Part shown: piece after piece, positions 33,950 to 46,396 of the stretch
Layout of the letters: each line of letters opens with the position of its first letter
Numbering within the stretch: position 1 is the first letter of the stretch
Assembly (NCBI GenBank): GCA_950106755.1
Contig: OX467089.1
Span: 18,767,345-18,831,344 of the forward strand
Source: Climacium dendroides
Lineage: Eukaryota > Streptophyta > Bryopsida > Hypnales > Climaciaceae
Reading direction: 5' to 3'
Length of the DNA: 64,000 bases
Notes under the pieces: model-generated
Database searches by the model: none
What the model was told of the DNA's origin: nothing
Seen by the model: only the letters and a program-made list of their open reading frames with translations
Translations under genes and position numbers: made by a program

Positions 33950-34520
33950 AAAAGTTCAAAAGCTATATAAGCAAATGAAAGTGAAATAGGTGTGAAAATA
34001 GCAAATGGAAGTGAAACATGTGTGAAAATAGTGAAACATACATGAAAATAGACAATGAAGGTGAATCATGTGTTGTGGCATGTTGGCATGTGTTGAAAGT
34101 GAAAAATGCGTGGAGTAATTCAAAGGTTATGTAAGCAAATCATTGGGGGTTCATATTGTGTCAAAATTCTTAGTGAGTCCCACTTTTCCTAGTGTTTTCC
34201 CGGTGATCCCACTGTACCACACATTGGAGAAAGTAGGACTCACCAGGAACACAATATGAGCCCTTTGTGAATGAAAGTGAAAGATGTATTAAAAGCGATC
34301 ATGGCATGCTAGAATGTGTTCAAAACGAAGCATGAGCAAATAAAAGTGAAAGAAAGTGCAATGGTTCAAAAGTTATATGAGCAAATGAAAGTGAAAGATG
34401 TATTAAAAAGTAGTCGTGGCATGTTGGCATGTGTTGAAAGCTAGACATGGGCACAATGGTTCAAAAGAAATGTTAGCAAATGAAAGTGAAACATATCTTA
34501 TAAGTAATAGTGGCATGTTG
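33950..34520 (+). repeat. Imperfect tandem repeat array (GCAAATGAAAGTGAAA units)
   Basis: The phrases GCAAATGAAAGTGAAA(C/G)AT and GTGGCATGTTGGCATGTG, followed by TTGAAAG, and 'tcaaaagttatatgag' recur in the same order at about 33970, 34060, 34370 and 34470. Unit length is roughly 90-110 bp with deletions. A 120-bp MITE-like insertion interrupts it. Confidence 0.6.
34145..34263. repeat. About 120-bp MITE inside the tandem array
   Basis: The left end GGGTTCATATTGTGT and the right end ACACAATATGAGCCC are inverted repeats. The pairing extends inward through AGTGAGTCCCAC / GTAGGACTCACC. The array sequence continues on both sides, so this is an insertion. Confidence 0.65.
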
Positions 34521-34828
34521 GGGCCCATCATTCATAAGAATTCATTTCTTTAAGACTAATAGAATTGTGGCATGGGGATATTTAAGAGACTTAGTAGCAT
34601 TTTGAGATTATCACATAGGAATTTTTATATATAATAATCAAATAGAAGATTGTGCTAAAAAATCATATGAGAAGAAACGTACAAAAGTAACACATTTATT
34701 TGGTTAGACATACTTGCAATTTGTCCCTTGTATAATGTACACATGTTAGCTTTATTTGACATGTGAATAATGTATTAATTTGAAAAAATATTCATCGATC
34801 AATTTTTTTCATTATGTATTTTCATAAT

Positions 34829-35545
34829 TACTAGTGTGCCTTGTGCCATTGCCATAGTATAATAAAATTAAGATAAATATAATTTTCTAATTTTCTACTT
34901 CATAAAAACTTTAAAATTCAATATCTTTTCTGCTATGAGTTGGAATGCCACAAAACAAAGTCCATGCATCCTTCCTTACAGAGAGTTTTTTGACAATTCA
35001 AAGAATGCAACTACGGGACTCACAATTTTAGAGGTCTCATTGTCACAAACAAACAAATCAAAAACCTCATTTAAGATATAGATTAGTGTGCCATTGCCAA
35101 AATAAAAGTAATTGTAATTTTTTAATTCATAAAAACTTCAAAACTTCAATATCTTTTACATTGTAGGTCTGAATGTTATGAAACAAAGCCTATTCATTCC
35201 TCTTCACAAAAGGCTTTTTAACAATACTAAGAACGCAACCAAGGGGATACATGAGTTTGGATTCTCACCATAATAAACAAAACAAACAACCTAATTTAAT
35301 CGTTACTAGTGTGCCCTTGTGCCATTGCTACAACCAAAAGAAAAATAAAAGTCATTTTCTAATTTAAAAAAACCAAAAATAACTCAAAAATCCATAACTT
35401 TCCCACTGTGTGTACAAATGCCACAAAACAAAGCCCATGCACTCCTTGTCTAATAATACCAAGTACGTGGCTTGAAGATGCACGATCTATGAGATCTCAC
35501 CATATCAAATAAACAAAATAAACAAACAATCAAACAACCTATCCT
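34829..35545 (+). repeat. Array of three about 240-bp repeats beginning ACTAGTGTGCC
   Basis: Units start at 34829, 35082 and 35304. Each opens TA(C)TAGTGTGCC...TTGTGCCATTGCC (the second lacks a few bases). Each continues through 'cataaaaacttcaaaa', 'aatgccacaaaacaaagcc', 'gcaac..ggggac' and 'ctcacc..aacaaacaaa'. Unit lengths are about 253, 222 and 242 bp. A fourth, dispersed copy is at 44333-44560. Confidence 0.75.
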
Positions 35546-36688
35546 AATGGATGGACTATATGAATGGTAGGGTAAATTTTAACCTTGTAAAGTCACAAAG
35601 TACTCTAAGTGTCTCGTGAATGACTTTGAGGTTTATGCAGAAACGAATGCACCTTTCCATCTAGTCATTGAATCATTGTTGGTTGACTACCTTGGAGAAA
35701 CTCCTCTTGTAGGCCAGGGTTAGACAACATCCAGTCTTAGTTCAAAAATGGTGCAAAAACTCCAAATTTTTCATCATGGTGGATGAATGTAAAAATTACC
35801 CATGGTTGTGGAGTGATTAATTTTTGTATTTCACAAATTTCCCAAAATTTTATCATCCATTGGTAAATAATAAGTTCCGACTAGCTAGCGTTTCTCTCGA
35901 AGGATTGCACAAGACTAGATGTGCTTAGCCCTGGCCGCTCTTTCAGCGAGTTTCACTGTTTGCTTTAGCTTTAGATTGACTACCGATTCAGGGTTGCGTT
36001 GCCGATTTGGCAATTATTTCAAAGGAATCTTGCCATTTGTTTGCGCTGTTTTCTAAAGTTCCCAAGTCCTACTTACCCCAAGAAAATTAGTGCCACAATA
36101 ATACGGCTACTCGGCTAGCCTATATCAAATGAATGCATGCCGGAGTCAAAAAATTATAAAAGATCCAAAGGTTTTGAAGGTCTCTTCATGGTCGGCCAAA
36201 AAGATTCCAGTCGCCTCGACTGTAACGACTTCCTACTTCGGTAGCATTCAACGTGGTCTCGTCACCTCACCACGATCAGTCCAAGCTAGTGTAGTGAGGG
36301 GTCAGCCCAGAGCTCGATCATTCCAGTCGTCCGACACACTTGACTCGTGACGCCACGCTCACGCGGCGGATGAAACTGAGAATTTGTGGGAACCCACTCA
36401 TCGATCGATCATCATTCTTTGCGTTCAGTTGGCATGGCGCTAGCTGCTGCTTGTGCCGCCACATCCATTTCGCATGTTGCTGATTCTGTTTGTACGCTTC
36501 CCATGGCCCACGGAACTGATCCTGTAGACGGAAGGACTCAAGGATTGCCGAAGCTTCTGTGGACTCTGTGACTTGGGCCCATGATTTCCACCTGAATTTC
36601 CACGCCAGTTTCCACATGTACGAAAAAGCGACAACTCTTTCACAGGCGGGGAGGGAGACTGTGTGAGGTATGAATTAAGCTTACAATA
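35546..36688. other. Intergenic DNA, partly GC-richer, no gene supported
   Basis: Around 36130-36620 composition is gene-like and ORFs occur on both strands (for example a minus ORF at 36318-36617), but none shows a known domain, and overlapping frames score alike. It may be a promoter or a relic. Confidence 0.35.
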
Positions 36689-37212
36689 GATAAGGTAAGC
36701 CAACCCATCACAGTGGCTTACCTTATCTAAGGTAAACCAGCCCATTGGGGTCAGAATGAGCAGTTTGACTTGACATCATCTTGTTGCTGAAATTTTTCAA
36801 TTTTTTTTCCAGTGACAAGTGTGAGAAACAACAAGTGCAACTGAAATTACATTTTTTTTTGACAAAGTATGAATTTCTGAAGTGTTTAGCCCCAAAGAGT
36901 CTGTAGACTACTGTACTTTAAAACCAACAAAATCTGAATTTGTAATGCTCATCTTACTACCTAACGTAGTCAAAATATTTTCTATCATAGAAGGCCTAAG
37001 AAGTCAATTTTTACAATGAACTTCACACTGAAAAATCAGAAGTTCCTAATGAGGTTAGTGTTCACTCCATTGTTGTCATGTAAAACATGCATTCTGACCC
37101 ACATCTCACATACTGAAACCCCCCCTACAATGGGTCATTTTCTAAGCGACCGCAATGGGTCATTTGACCACAATGGGTTGTTTTACCTTATTGTTAGCCA
37201 GCCCATCACTGC
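36689..37212. repeat. Foldback element with terminal hairpin
   Basis: A perfect 15-bp inverted repeat, AGATAAGGTAAGCCA (36689-36703) and TGGCTTACCTTATCT (36715-36729), sits at the left end. The following AAGGTAAACCAGCCCATTGG pairs with TTGTTTTACC-type text near 37175 (minus strand TAAGGTAAAACAACCCATTG). GGGGTCAGAATG at about 36750 pairs with CATTCTGACCC at about 37090. CCCATTG/CAATGGG words recur around 37130-37180. The exact outer ends are uncertain. Confidence 0.55.
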
Positions 37213-37764
37213 TTGATTCCGTTTTCCTAGTTTTGTTCCCCATTTCGCTTACTGCACCATCGAGATCCGTTCATTTTTATGACAATTTCAGTGCATTAAT
37301 GTTGAAAGGGGTAACGTGTCAATCCTTCATTGGTGGGAACTCAAGTGCCAATAGATACATGATAAGGTGGTAATGGGTTGTTTAGAGAACACTTTTGACT
37401 CTACTCTAAGGTTGAGGCACCAGTAGGTGATCATTTAAGTGATTTTGGAGCAGATGGTGAGGAATGTGAGGTGATGAAAATCTTTCCCTTCGGTAGGAAG
37501 ATAAGAAATGTGGAGATTGCCTATTTTTAAAATTTTATTCCAAGCTTGAGTTCCAATTTAAGGTTGAAAATAGCACACCCTAGAGGTTGTATATTGGTGA
37601 ATAGGTTATCGTACATAACCAGTTGTTTATTTTTCAGTCATAACTTTTGATCTTCATGATCCAAGGGTATAGAAAGCAAGTTGAAAAAAAGAAGGTTATG
37701 AGTTGCAACTAGTAATGGCAATGGTGACAATTTGCCAATGGGATGGTGCTATGTTAGAGTTGAA

Positions 37765-38020
37765 AAGTCAACAACCAATTATGATAGAAGCAACCATTCC
37801 CAACCAAGGATCCATATCCAACTTATATTCAGCTTATAGGGTGCAACTATTTCCAACCAAGGCTGGAATACATTTCCACCCCCAACTTGAAATGTGATTG
37901 TTTCTCCTTTTTAAGGTTGGGACTAATAAGGTCATGATACATGTCTCGAAGTAGTGAGCAAGGAAGTAGGAAGTGATGAGTAAGAAAATAGTTCTAGAAT
38001 GGTAGGAATTGGAAGAGTCT
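37765..38020. repeat. Dispersed repeat, partner of 2383-2640
   Basis: Same block order as 2383-2640: 'ggatccatatccaactta', 'ttctcctttttaaggttggg', 'actaataaggtcatgataca'. The surroundings are AT-rich and non-coding. Confidence 0.55.
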
Positions 38021-38097
38021 ATACATTGGGTATGGAAACTTTTGACTTCCCAAACTTGTAGTTTGAATTAAAGGAAAAAAACTTTTGACTTCCCAAA

Positions 38098-38885
38098 TCG
38101 TAGTCTATACAAGAGTAAATACCATAGTCTTTATCTAAAGTACACAACCAATAAAAATTCAAAATATAATTCTACCAATATAAAAACTAGAAAAAGTATG
38201 TTGAAGCCAAAGTTTCTTTGGCAATACAGTTGTGTGAACTTGCTTTTCTAGTTACTATGACTCTTAGCAAAATGCTAACCAATTCTACCTACAATGACTC
38301 TTAGCAAAATGCTAACCAATTCTACCTACAAAGGCTTGGGGAGCTTGTGATAAGTAATAGCCACTTGTATTTGATTGAGTAGTCATGTTAAGAAGATAAA
38401 AATATTTCTAAAATGTACCACATGATAACATACTCTAAAAAAAATTCTAATGAGAACTATGTAAGATCCATAAAGATTCATTAAGACAATTGGAAAAGTT
38501 ATCTAACTTAACCCTTAAAGGACCTTCCAAGTCTTACAGGTATTTTGAAATTCAAACCTAAATTTTTATATAATTCTTGATTTTAAATGTTTTAAAGCTT
38601 AACCTTTTAGACCATTTTAATTCTATGTAAATTTTTAAATTATATTTTCTTTGGTACTTCAACAATAGCATCTTCAAAGCTCAAAATATATCATTATTGA
38701 ACTTTTTCTATTGAATTTTTTTTATTATAAGCTCAAGAAGCAAACCAATTATTCCACAATGTTTGTCACTATTATCTCCATTTTCTTTAAAAAAATAATA
38801 CTATTTTAAGAATTCTTGTAGCTATTAATTTTCTTACAAAAAAAACTCTTTAAAAAATTATACAAAATTGAATTTGACTTCCCAA
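38098..38885 (+). repeat. Dispersed repeat copy 1 (partner 60395-61150), with flanking direct repeats
   Basis: About 790 bp is close to 90% identical by eye to 60395-61150. It includes the right part of a TTAA-type element starting at 38508 (TTAACCCTTAAAGGACCTTC). In this copy only, a 37-bp segment is duplicated in tandem (38257-38293, 38294-38330). A direct repeat, GACTTCCCAAACTTGTAGTT plus 'tgaattaaaggaaaaaa', occurs just before (about 38043-38079) and at the end (about 38877-38913). The TTAA element's right end is therefore missing here. Confidence 0.75.
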
Positions 38886-39059
38886 ACTTGTAGTTTGAAT
38901 TAAAGGAAAAAATTACAAAAAATTAACAATGCTTATCATTTCTATCATTCTTTCTATATGGCAAAAAATTTACATTGCCTTCTATTGTTCTAGAACATGC
39001 GCGGAATCACTTACGTGGTCAACTAAAGGTAGTTCTTTAATACAAGAAAGAGTAAAAAT

Positions 39060-39350
39060 AGGGTGCTCCATACTAGTATCTCAACGTTTGACATTGTATA
39101 AATATTTATTATTGTTGTACACGAGAATGCACTATTGTAAATTAAGTGGTGTTGTAATTGGGACTTGCGAACCTCTATGTGTACAAAATAGAACTATTTA
39201 TTGTAATTTGAACTTGTGAACCTCTATGTGTACAAAATGGAAATATTTATAGCAATACTAGTTGACTTTGGTGGCTTGTAAAGTAACTTTCTTGGAATAT
39301 TAAGGCCACCTAATTGCTAAGGCAACCTAATTCTACTATTTTGTGGGCTC
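39060..39350. repeat. Dispersed repeat, partner of 13800-14060
   Basis: Ordered similarity to 13800-14060, ending in 'gctaaggcaacctaattcta' and 'ctattttgtgggct'. A direct repeat, GAACCTCTATGTGTACAAAA, occurs twice within it (about 39169 and 39217). Confidence 0.45.
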
Positions 39351-41935
39351 TCAACTAAAGTAAATGGGCTTGGTAGTGATAAAAGTTGAATTAGGTGCAT
39401 GCATATGGGGTGAATTGTTACTTAAAATTGAGTGTGTTGTACACTCTAACCCCATTTATATGATACATTATAATATGACAAATTCTATAATGTGATAAAA
39501 TTCTTGAAAATAGATGTCCCTAGTCAAGAATTGAATATGATAATTGTTGCATTCATTGATGTGACCTCTGTAGATAAACAAATGTGATAATATAGAGAAA
39601 CAAAGGTATATATCAATAGTTACGTTGCCTTTAGGATTTATCTTTTTCAAAGCACCACTATTGTATCATGTTTTTCTCCCCTAGAATGTAAGAAGTGTAG
39701 CATTCATCCTAGTAATTGCCATATGTGTATAGCATTGGATTTTAAAAATTGCATTTTCAATTGTATCTTTAATGAGACAATTGAATTATAATTCAACAGT
39801 ATGACTCTTCCCTAATATGATCACTATGATGAAAGTAAAGGTAGTCATTGTAGGGGGGTGAGTTTACATTTTAGGTGCCGATTATGGATGCATATACCTT
39901 ATATGAAGAAATTTGAATAGGATCTTACTTAATTGATCCAATGTTATTTGGGCACAACGTCTTATGGAGTAGCTATTTGATTCATTTACTAGATTTAAAT
40001 TGAAGGGATAGAGGTTTTGCATCAACAAAAGTTATATGAAAAAAAGACTTGAGTAAGACCTTATTTTAGAAAAAAATAGATACCATTAAAACAAATTTTG
40101 AATAATGAATTGCATCTACATGGTTAGATGGACAATTGCTATCACCCATATATTTATGATTATCAATGAATATTATAAATTATAAATTCCTTGTATGATT
40201 AACTATATCCTACATATTAACAATTTTAGAATAATGTTTTTTGGCAGTGGATTTGTTAAACTCTAATTATAATTATTTTTACCAAAAACTTAAAAATTGA
40301 ACTTCTAATGCTCACTTTTTGAACTGCAAGAGATATTTTTTGACTTTCTATACTTCTAATATTCTATTCATGAATTATTAATAAATACATTTTTAGGATC
40401 CAAGAGGACCATTTGTGTCATTCAAATAGAATCAATTTACCAATAAAAATTTGGATGGATGAATTATGCATCTCTAGGAGACCAAAGATTATTTTACATA
40501 ATGGAAAATGAACACAAAGGAACATAATTATAGGGGTTAACTACCAAACATTGAAGGAACCAAAAAGTACCTTATATATATGGTCAAACAAACAATATTT
40601 ATAGTAAAAAAATGAATGATTTTTATCCAATTTTTATATATAGTTTTTTATAATAGAATAGTAGAATATTGCACCATTGAATTGAATCTATTAATATAAT
40701 TTATTTTTTCATTTAATGTAGTGTGTTATTTTTTCAATATCAAATGTTTATTTTTCAATAAAATATATTTAGTATTTTGTGTTCTTAATATTTAATTCTT
40801 GACAATTGAAATGATTTTCTTAAGCATAATATATGCTTGTGGTGAAATTTTTTGATTCATTTAGTGTAACTTTTATTAAATATAGAAGACACTCCTTCTA
40901 CATGGACTAACTCTCAAACCCTTAAATACCTCCTATAAATAGTACTATAAATTAGCTACTACCATATTTTGATAGCAAGTTTGGCACTTTGGTATCAAAC
41001 ATTTAATTAAAGTCTTAACATAAACTTCATCACTTCAAAATATCATTTAAAAAAAATCTGACATTATATTCCAAAAATCAAAATATTTTGTAACTAATCT
41101 ACAATATCTCCATCCTACATGGATAGATATTTTGAAATCCATCTAATTAAGCATGTTACTATTTACTCAACCTAAATTTTGTACCTTAATATGACTACTC
41201 ACTTTAAGCATGAACCTCTTACATAGCTTCAAAAGCCATTTATTGTGTGTGAAGAGATGAGAAAACAAGCTATTTATACAAGTGGAGTGGAAGGAGGGAA
41301 AAAACCCGAGGGGAAGTCACTCTATAGGGATTTTGTATACCATGTGTGGCGAAGTGATTTTTTGACCCCCTATTTACTTTGGAACATACTATAATTTCAA
41401 CCTATAATTTTGAACTTTGATTAATAATGACTATAGATTTCTATTGCCAAAAATTCTCAACTCAAATGATATTTAAAATGACTATTATAATAGGTTGAAA
41501 AATGAACTAAAATGGCATGATTTTCAACTCAAACATTTATAGAGAATAAATTTGGATGACCATTGCATCAATATTCAAGAAAAATAAACTTTCAGTAGAG
41601 AGTTATTTTTAGGATTTTTTTTTCACATTTTAAACAATTTTTTATGAAGTAAGTAAGGGGTCCAAAGTTATTTTCAATTCTACAATGTATCTTTTTTCTT
41701 CAAAAATTTGTAACTAGTTATTATCAATTTAAAATATCAATAATTCAAAATACAAACTTTCAAAGTAAAAGAACCTAATCAATTTTAAATTTTCTTTTTA
41801 AAATTAAATTTTATGAAGTAAGTAAGGGGTCCAAAATCTTTGCCTCACGTGGGTTGTGTAAATGCATAGAGTGACCATGTGGGATATGTAAATTAGGATT
41901 TGCAGGAACTCAAGCACTTATAATTAAATCAAAAG
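39351..41935. other. AT-rich intergenic DNA, nothing recognised
   Basis: No coding frame or bounded element is recognised. A 25-bp direct repeat beginning TTTTATGAAGTAAGTAAGGG occurs at about 41641 and 41811. Confidence 0.4.
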
Positions 41936-42204
41936 CAAGAATTGTATTCAAAGTAGAATTTCAAACCTCATTTTGGCATGGTAGAACAAATTTTTCAAAA
42001 AAATTTGAACTTAATTAATGTGAAAAATCAAACTTTATCTATAACTTTCATCTTCATAAATGTAAAAATGATAGGAATTATGTTCACGATTCCTATATTT
42101 TGACAATGTGAAAAATCGAGCTTTGTCCAATAGAATTTTTTTTGAAAAAAGTTATTCTACTATGCCAAAATCAAGTCTAAAATTCTACTTTGAACACAAT
42201 TCCT
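41936..42204. repeat. Hairpin MITE with about 60-bp inverted arms
   Basis: Arm 41938-41998 (AATTGTATTCAAAGTAGAAT... ATTTTGGCATGGTAGAA) pairs with 42143-42204 read on the other strand (AATTGTGTTCAAAGTAGAAT... ATTTTGGCATAGTAGAA). Identity is about 85% by eye. The short AT-rich loop is itself partly repeated ('atgtgaaaaatc' twice). Confidence 0.7.
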
Positions 42205-42915
42205 CTACTTTATCAATAAGTGGTCAAGCTCAAATTACCCCATATTCTTTGAGGATTCATGATGAACAATGAATGTCATTATAGAAATGCCCTCTCCATC
42301 ATTTGCTCTCACTAATGTCAATGAAATAATTCCATCATTTCGCCATAAAAAAATTATTGATGGTAGATGGTCAAATGATGGACTAATGTTTGACTCAAAA
42401 ACATTAAATTTTCAACATTATTTGACTTTAATTTTCTTGGTTTTGGCTCCCCAAGTCAGTAATTTCCAAAAAATCAACTTCACTTTTAAAAAAAAATTAT
42501 TTTCCATCAAACCAGCTATCAATCTATAGTATGTAAGTAGTGTATTAATAATACATTTTTCTTATCTTTCAAAAGAACCCTTTATAGAAATACACTTTGT
42601 GCACACCTACTCCACCAAGTTTATGAAATTTTATAGATTTCACCAATGTGCCTTACTCCAAGCACAATCTAGTCACTCCATGTACAATAAGGTAGTTTGC
42701 TCTAAAAACACCTGTGCTCTAAAAGCGATGACACTGAGGAATATCTTATCAATAGTGTACATTTCAAGAAAAGGTTGCTTTTAGTGACTATTTCATTTCA
42801 ACTTCAAGAATTCATAACTAATTTCACAAAAATTCAAAAAAAAGGAACGACTTGAGTTAGATGCCAATTCCGTTTTTCTCACTCAGAAAATTTACTGAAT
42901 GTTTTTTTAAGGAGT

Positions 42916-43460
42916 TTAATCCTTAAAGGACAATGCAAACCCTTCAGGCATTTTGAAAGTCAACTCTTGAATTTTTATATAGTTCTTGTTTTTAAATGTT
43001 TTTAAGCTTAACTAAGAAAATATAGCTCCAATAATCTACTTTTTACTCTGTTTGAATTTTTTCAAAATTGTTAAAATTATAATTTTTGTGCCACTTCCAA
43101 GATAGTTTCTTCAAAGCTCAAAAAATACACCACTTTTGAGCTTTTTCTATCAAATTTCTCTTGGTGGTCTCAAAGAATACATCAATTACACCATGAAGTT
43201 TGTCTCTATTATTTCCATTTTTCTCAAAAATTCATACTATTTAAAGCATTTTTGTAATATGATTTTTACATGATTTTTTAAAAATCATATAAAATTCAGT
43301 TTCATGTTTTTAATTGTGAAAAAAAAATAGATTAAGCTAATAAGCTTTAGACATATGTTACAACATGTGAAAAATATCAAAATTTTAAAATCTATGTTTT
43401 AATGTAGAAATCTAATGAAGTTTGACCAAGCCCAGACATGAAATGTCTTGTAAGGGTTAA
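42916..43460 (+). mobile_element. TTAA-flanked non-autonomous element, intact copy (545 bp)
   Basis: It is bounded by TTAA at 42916-42919 and 43457-43460. The left end is TTAATCCTTAAAGGACAATG; the right end on the other strand is TTAACCCTTACAAGACATTT, giving terminal inverted repeats of about 13-16 bp. It is the same length as, and collinear with, the copy at 61215-61759 in opposite orientation. It keeps an uninterrupted TTAA at 43399-43402 (GTTTTAATGTAGAAATC), the site at which the relative at 60760-61817 was hit. No coding frame. Confidence 0.8.
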
Positions 43461-43709
43461 CTTCCCCCAAAAGCAATCAATCAGCTCTTAAATGGTTGCT
43501 TCAAGAGCAGGCTATCTCAGTGCAACTGCAGCACCACCTCAGCTCCTCTGCCTATGGCCTGCCCTCACAAAAGCATGAATAAAGTTTGCCAAGCTCAATT
43601 TTCTTCCAGCACTTGCAAACCAAAAAATAGTCACATCCTATTTGTATGTGAAAGCACATGCCACTTTATTTTACTACGGATGTGCACCTATAATTGTCAC
43701 TAGAAGCAA

Positions 43710-44320
43710 TTAAGGTAGGGGCTCATAAAGTGACCCTTTTTTCCAAACAATCCCTAGTGATCCTTTTTTTCAAACAATCCCTATACGGGGCTCTGAAATG
43801 ACAGCAAGTGGTTCTAAGATGAACTGCCGACAATGTTAGAGCATAAATAAGAGTTGTTAAATATTGGTTCATACTTTGCCAATGGATGGAATAAGAGCCA
43901 AGGAGGGTTCATTTCAAAGCCAGGGTGTGTTCATTTAATTTTTCTAAATGAGAGTTGCCTTCTTACAAATGTTAAAAGAATTTAGGGTCCATTTAGGTTT
44001 AGTAAGGGTCACATTTAGGAACCTTGTATATTAGTTTTTGAATGCCACAATGTTTGTTTTGAGGGAAGCCATATCTTTTTTTAAATTGTGCATGTGTGGG
44101 TTTTGGAAGGCCTAAGATCAAAAACAGGTGCCTACTATAGAATTCTTTGGAAATTCATAAGTAATCTATAAATGCTCCAAAAAATATGAAACTACTTGTG
44201 TTAAATTCCGCATCAATGTTTCTACATGTGAAAAATAAGGAAAAATATTTTGGGGCATTTGAAAACCATCAAAAAGGCTGACCAGCCTTTAAAGTGTCGC
44301 TTTATGACCCCCTACCTTAA
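43710..44320. mobile_element. MITE with 24-bp terminal inverted repeats, TA/TTAA flanks
   Basis: Left TTAAGGTAGGGGCTCATAAA, continuing GTGACCCT, pairs with right (minus strand) TTAAGGTAGGGGGTCATAAA, continuing GCGACACT; three or four mismatches. The flanks are compatible with either TA or TTAA target duplication. Its interior near 44095-44240 matches 63195-63320, so the element at 63020-63419 is a relative. Confidence 0.75.
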
Positions 44321-44332
44321 ATGTAGTTATTA

Positions 44333-44560
44333 CTAGTGTGCAATGTGCCATTGCCACAATTAAAATGTAAGTAAAAGTAATTTTTTAATTTTTTAATTTA
44401 TAAAGGCTTTGAAATTTTGATCATTTTCACAACTTGGATTCAAATGACACAAAACCAAGCCTGTGCATCCCTCCTTGTCAAAAGCTTTCTGAAAGTACCA
44501 AGAGTGCAACTTGGGGACGCGCATTACGGGAGATCTCATTGTAACAAACAAACAAGCAAA
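44333..44560 (+). repeat. Fourth copy of the ACTAGTGTGCC repeat
   Basis: It begins TTACTAGTGTGCAATGTGCC, then ATTGCCACAAT, and continues through the same blocks as the array at 34829-35545, ending in 'aacaaacaaacaagc'. It directly follows the MITE at 43710-44320. Confidence 0.7.
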
Positions 44561-45072
44561 TATAATAGGGGAGTTAGAGTTGGAATTTAGGAAAAAATAG
44601 GATTTTTTTTCTTGATTAAAAAGAAACTGCCCATTAGAACCCCCATGCTCCAAGTTTTCACAAAATCCTAGAGTAAGATTTTGAAAAACCTAAAGCATTG
44701 AGGCTGCAATGGATGATTCCTATTAATTGGAGAGAAAACCTAGTTTTCCTAAATTTCTACCTTGATGTCCACTTATGTTTAATAGAATACTAACAATGTT
44801 TTATGATCATGATAAAGAAATGCCATCAATTTTTACACATTATTTAGCACCTTTGCTTTCAACATTCATAAAGGAATGATGAATGTTGCAAAATTGAACG
44901 TCTAATTTCAAGAAAAAATTATGTAATATATCAATGAAAAGAAGAAAAAATATTCTACATGAAATAGATATGTTGGAGGAATTTCAATTATTTATTATTA
45001 ATTTTAAGAGTAGGTCGATCTTCCTATATTTAGATGGAGTACTTTTAGAGCTAATCTAAATTACTAAAAAGG

Positions 45073-45537
45073 GTGCAAACTGGCGGTTATAATGATTTCT
45101 TTGCAATATTGTACCCAAATATTTCAGCTAGAAGAATCATCATGTTCACTCCTAATCAAAAGTTTACTTCGCTGCTAAAAAATAACAATATTCTACTACA
45201 AGTAGTCATTAGACCTTCTCATAGACCTTATAGTTACAACAATTACATTCAATCCTTTCTAATAGCGCATTTTGTAATTGCACATTCCTTGTATATCACA
45301 AGCATCTATTATGCCCTATGTTGCAAGCTGGGGAGCTTATTGGCATTTGTGTACCACTTAGTCACTCCACATAGTTGCACTTATTGGATTTATAATTTTT
45401 TTGTTATAGGACAAATTAGGATCTATCCCACAAATATTTTAGTCAATTTGATTTTGGATTTAAAACATGCATCAGAGGTAGTCAAAACAAAATCACATAG
45501 CTTCCCATTGGGGACCCTAAATGTGAAGCCCTCTTAA
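45073..45537 (+). other. Long open frame in AT-rich DNA, unassigned
   Basis: A 154-codon frame stays open although the sequence is AT-rich and stops should be frequent. Its first ATG is at 45142 (MFTPNQKFTSLLKNNNILLQ). The translation has hydrophobic stretches around FLIAHFVIAHSLYITSIYYA. No domain is recognised and there is no homologous partner exon. It could be a relic of a transposon protein or chance. Confidence 0.2.
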
Positions 45538-46396
45538 ATGCTAATGTGTCTCTTTGAATTTCCTATGCTATTCCTATGATAATCCAAAAGTATACCTTCA
45601 CATTATAAAATAATGCAAGAATCTTTTGCCATATGTAGAAGCCACATGGTGGTGATCATTGAACTCAAGAAATGGTGACTTTTCAACCCTATTTTAACTC
45701 TTTAAACCCCAATTCCACTCTCTACAATTTCTACTAAGGTGATGGATGCTAAAAGTGTCATGTAGGTGATGCCAAAATGCATTTGATGCACATGAAGAAT
45801 GACATTGGAGAAGAAGTTAAAGCAACAATAAGTGTACCCAAAATTGTCCACTTCTACCTCCATAATACTATAAATAGAGCTTCACACTACTCAACATTGA
45901 CCTTCAATTTCTTCTTGTCATGCACTTCATTTTTGGTATCCTCCCTATTCACTATCCCTTAAAAAATAGGGGTCAATTTTGAGGAGTGGTCCATTTTAGG
46001 TGCAGTTACCTTACATCAGCATGCAAGAGAGCAAAATTGGGTCCAAAACTAGGGATCTGAATTGGGCCGTGGCCCACAATGGGTTAGTCAACATTACTAT
46101 AAATCTGACTGGACAACTACACGTATGCACTTGAGGAAGCTTATTTAGAAGCCCATGTATCCCCAGACACGCGAGTTATTTGCTTGCGTAAACGCAAGTT
46201 TCCAATAGAAAAATAGTCTAAATAAAAACAATTTCGTCACATGAAATTGACTTAAAATTCAATTAAAATACTTCAAAAGTTCTTGACATAATGCAGACAC
46301 ATTAGATGGATAACTGTACATGAATTCTACGTCGCTATCGTCGATTCTAAGTCAACACATGCGTAGACGTTCCACATTTAATTGAGAAATGCTGAA
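45538..46396. other. Intergenic, 3' flank of the carboxypeptidase gene
   Basis: AT-rich; nothing recognised apart from the probable 3' UTR of the minus-strand gene ending at 46397. Confidence 0.35.

Noticed and set aside
36318..36745. Minus-strand 99-101-aa ORFs
   Set aside because: Two overlapping frames look equally plausible, no domain is seen, and part lies in a foldback element.
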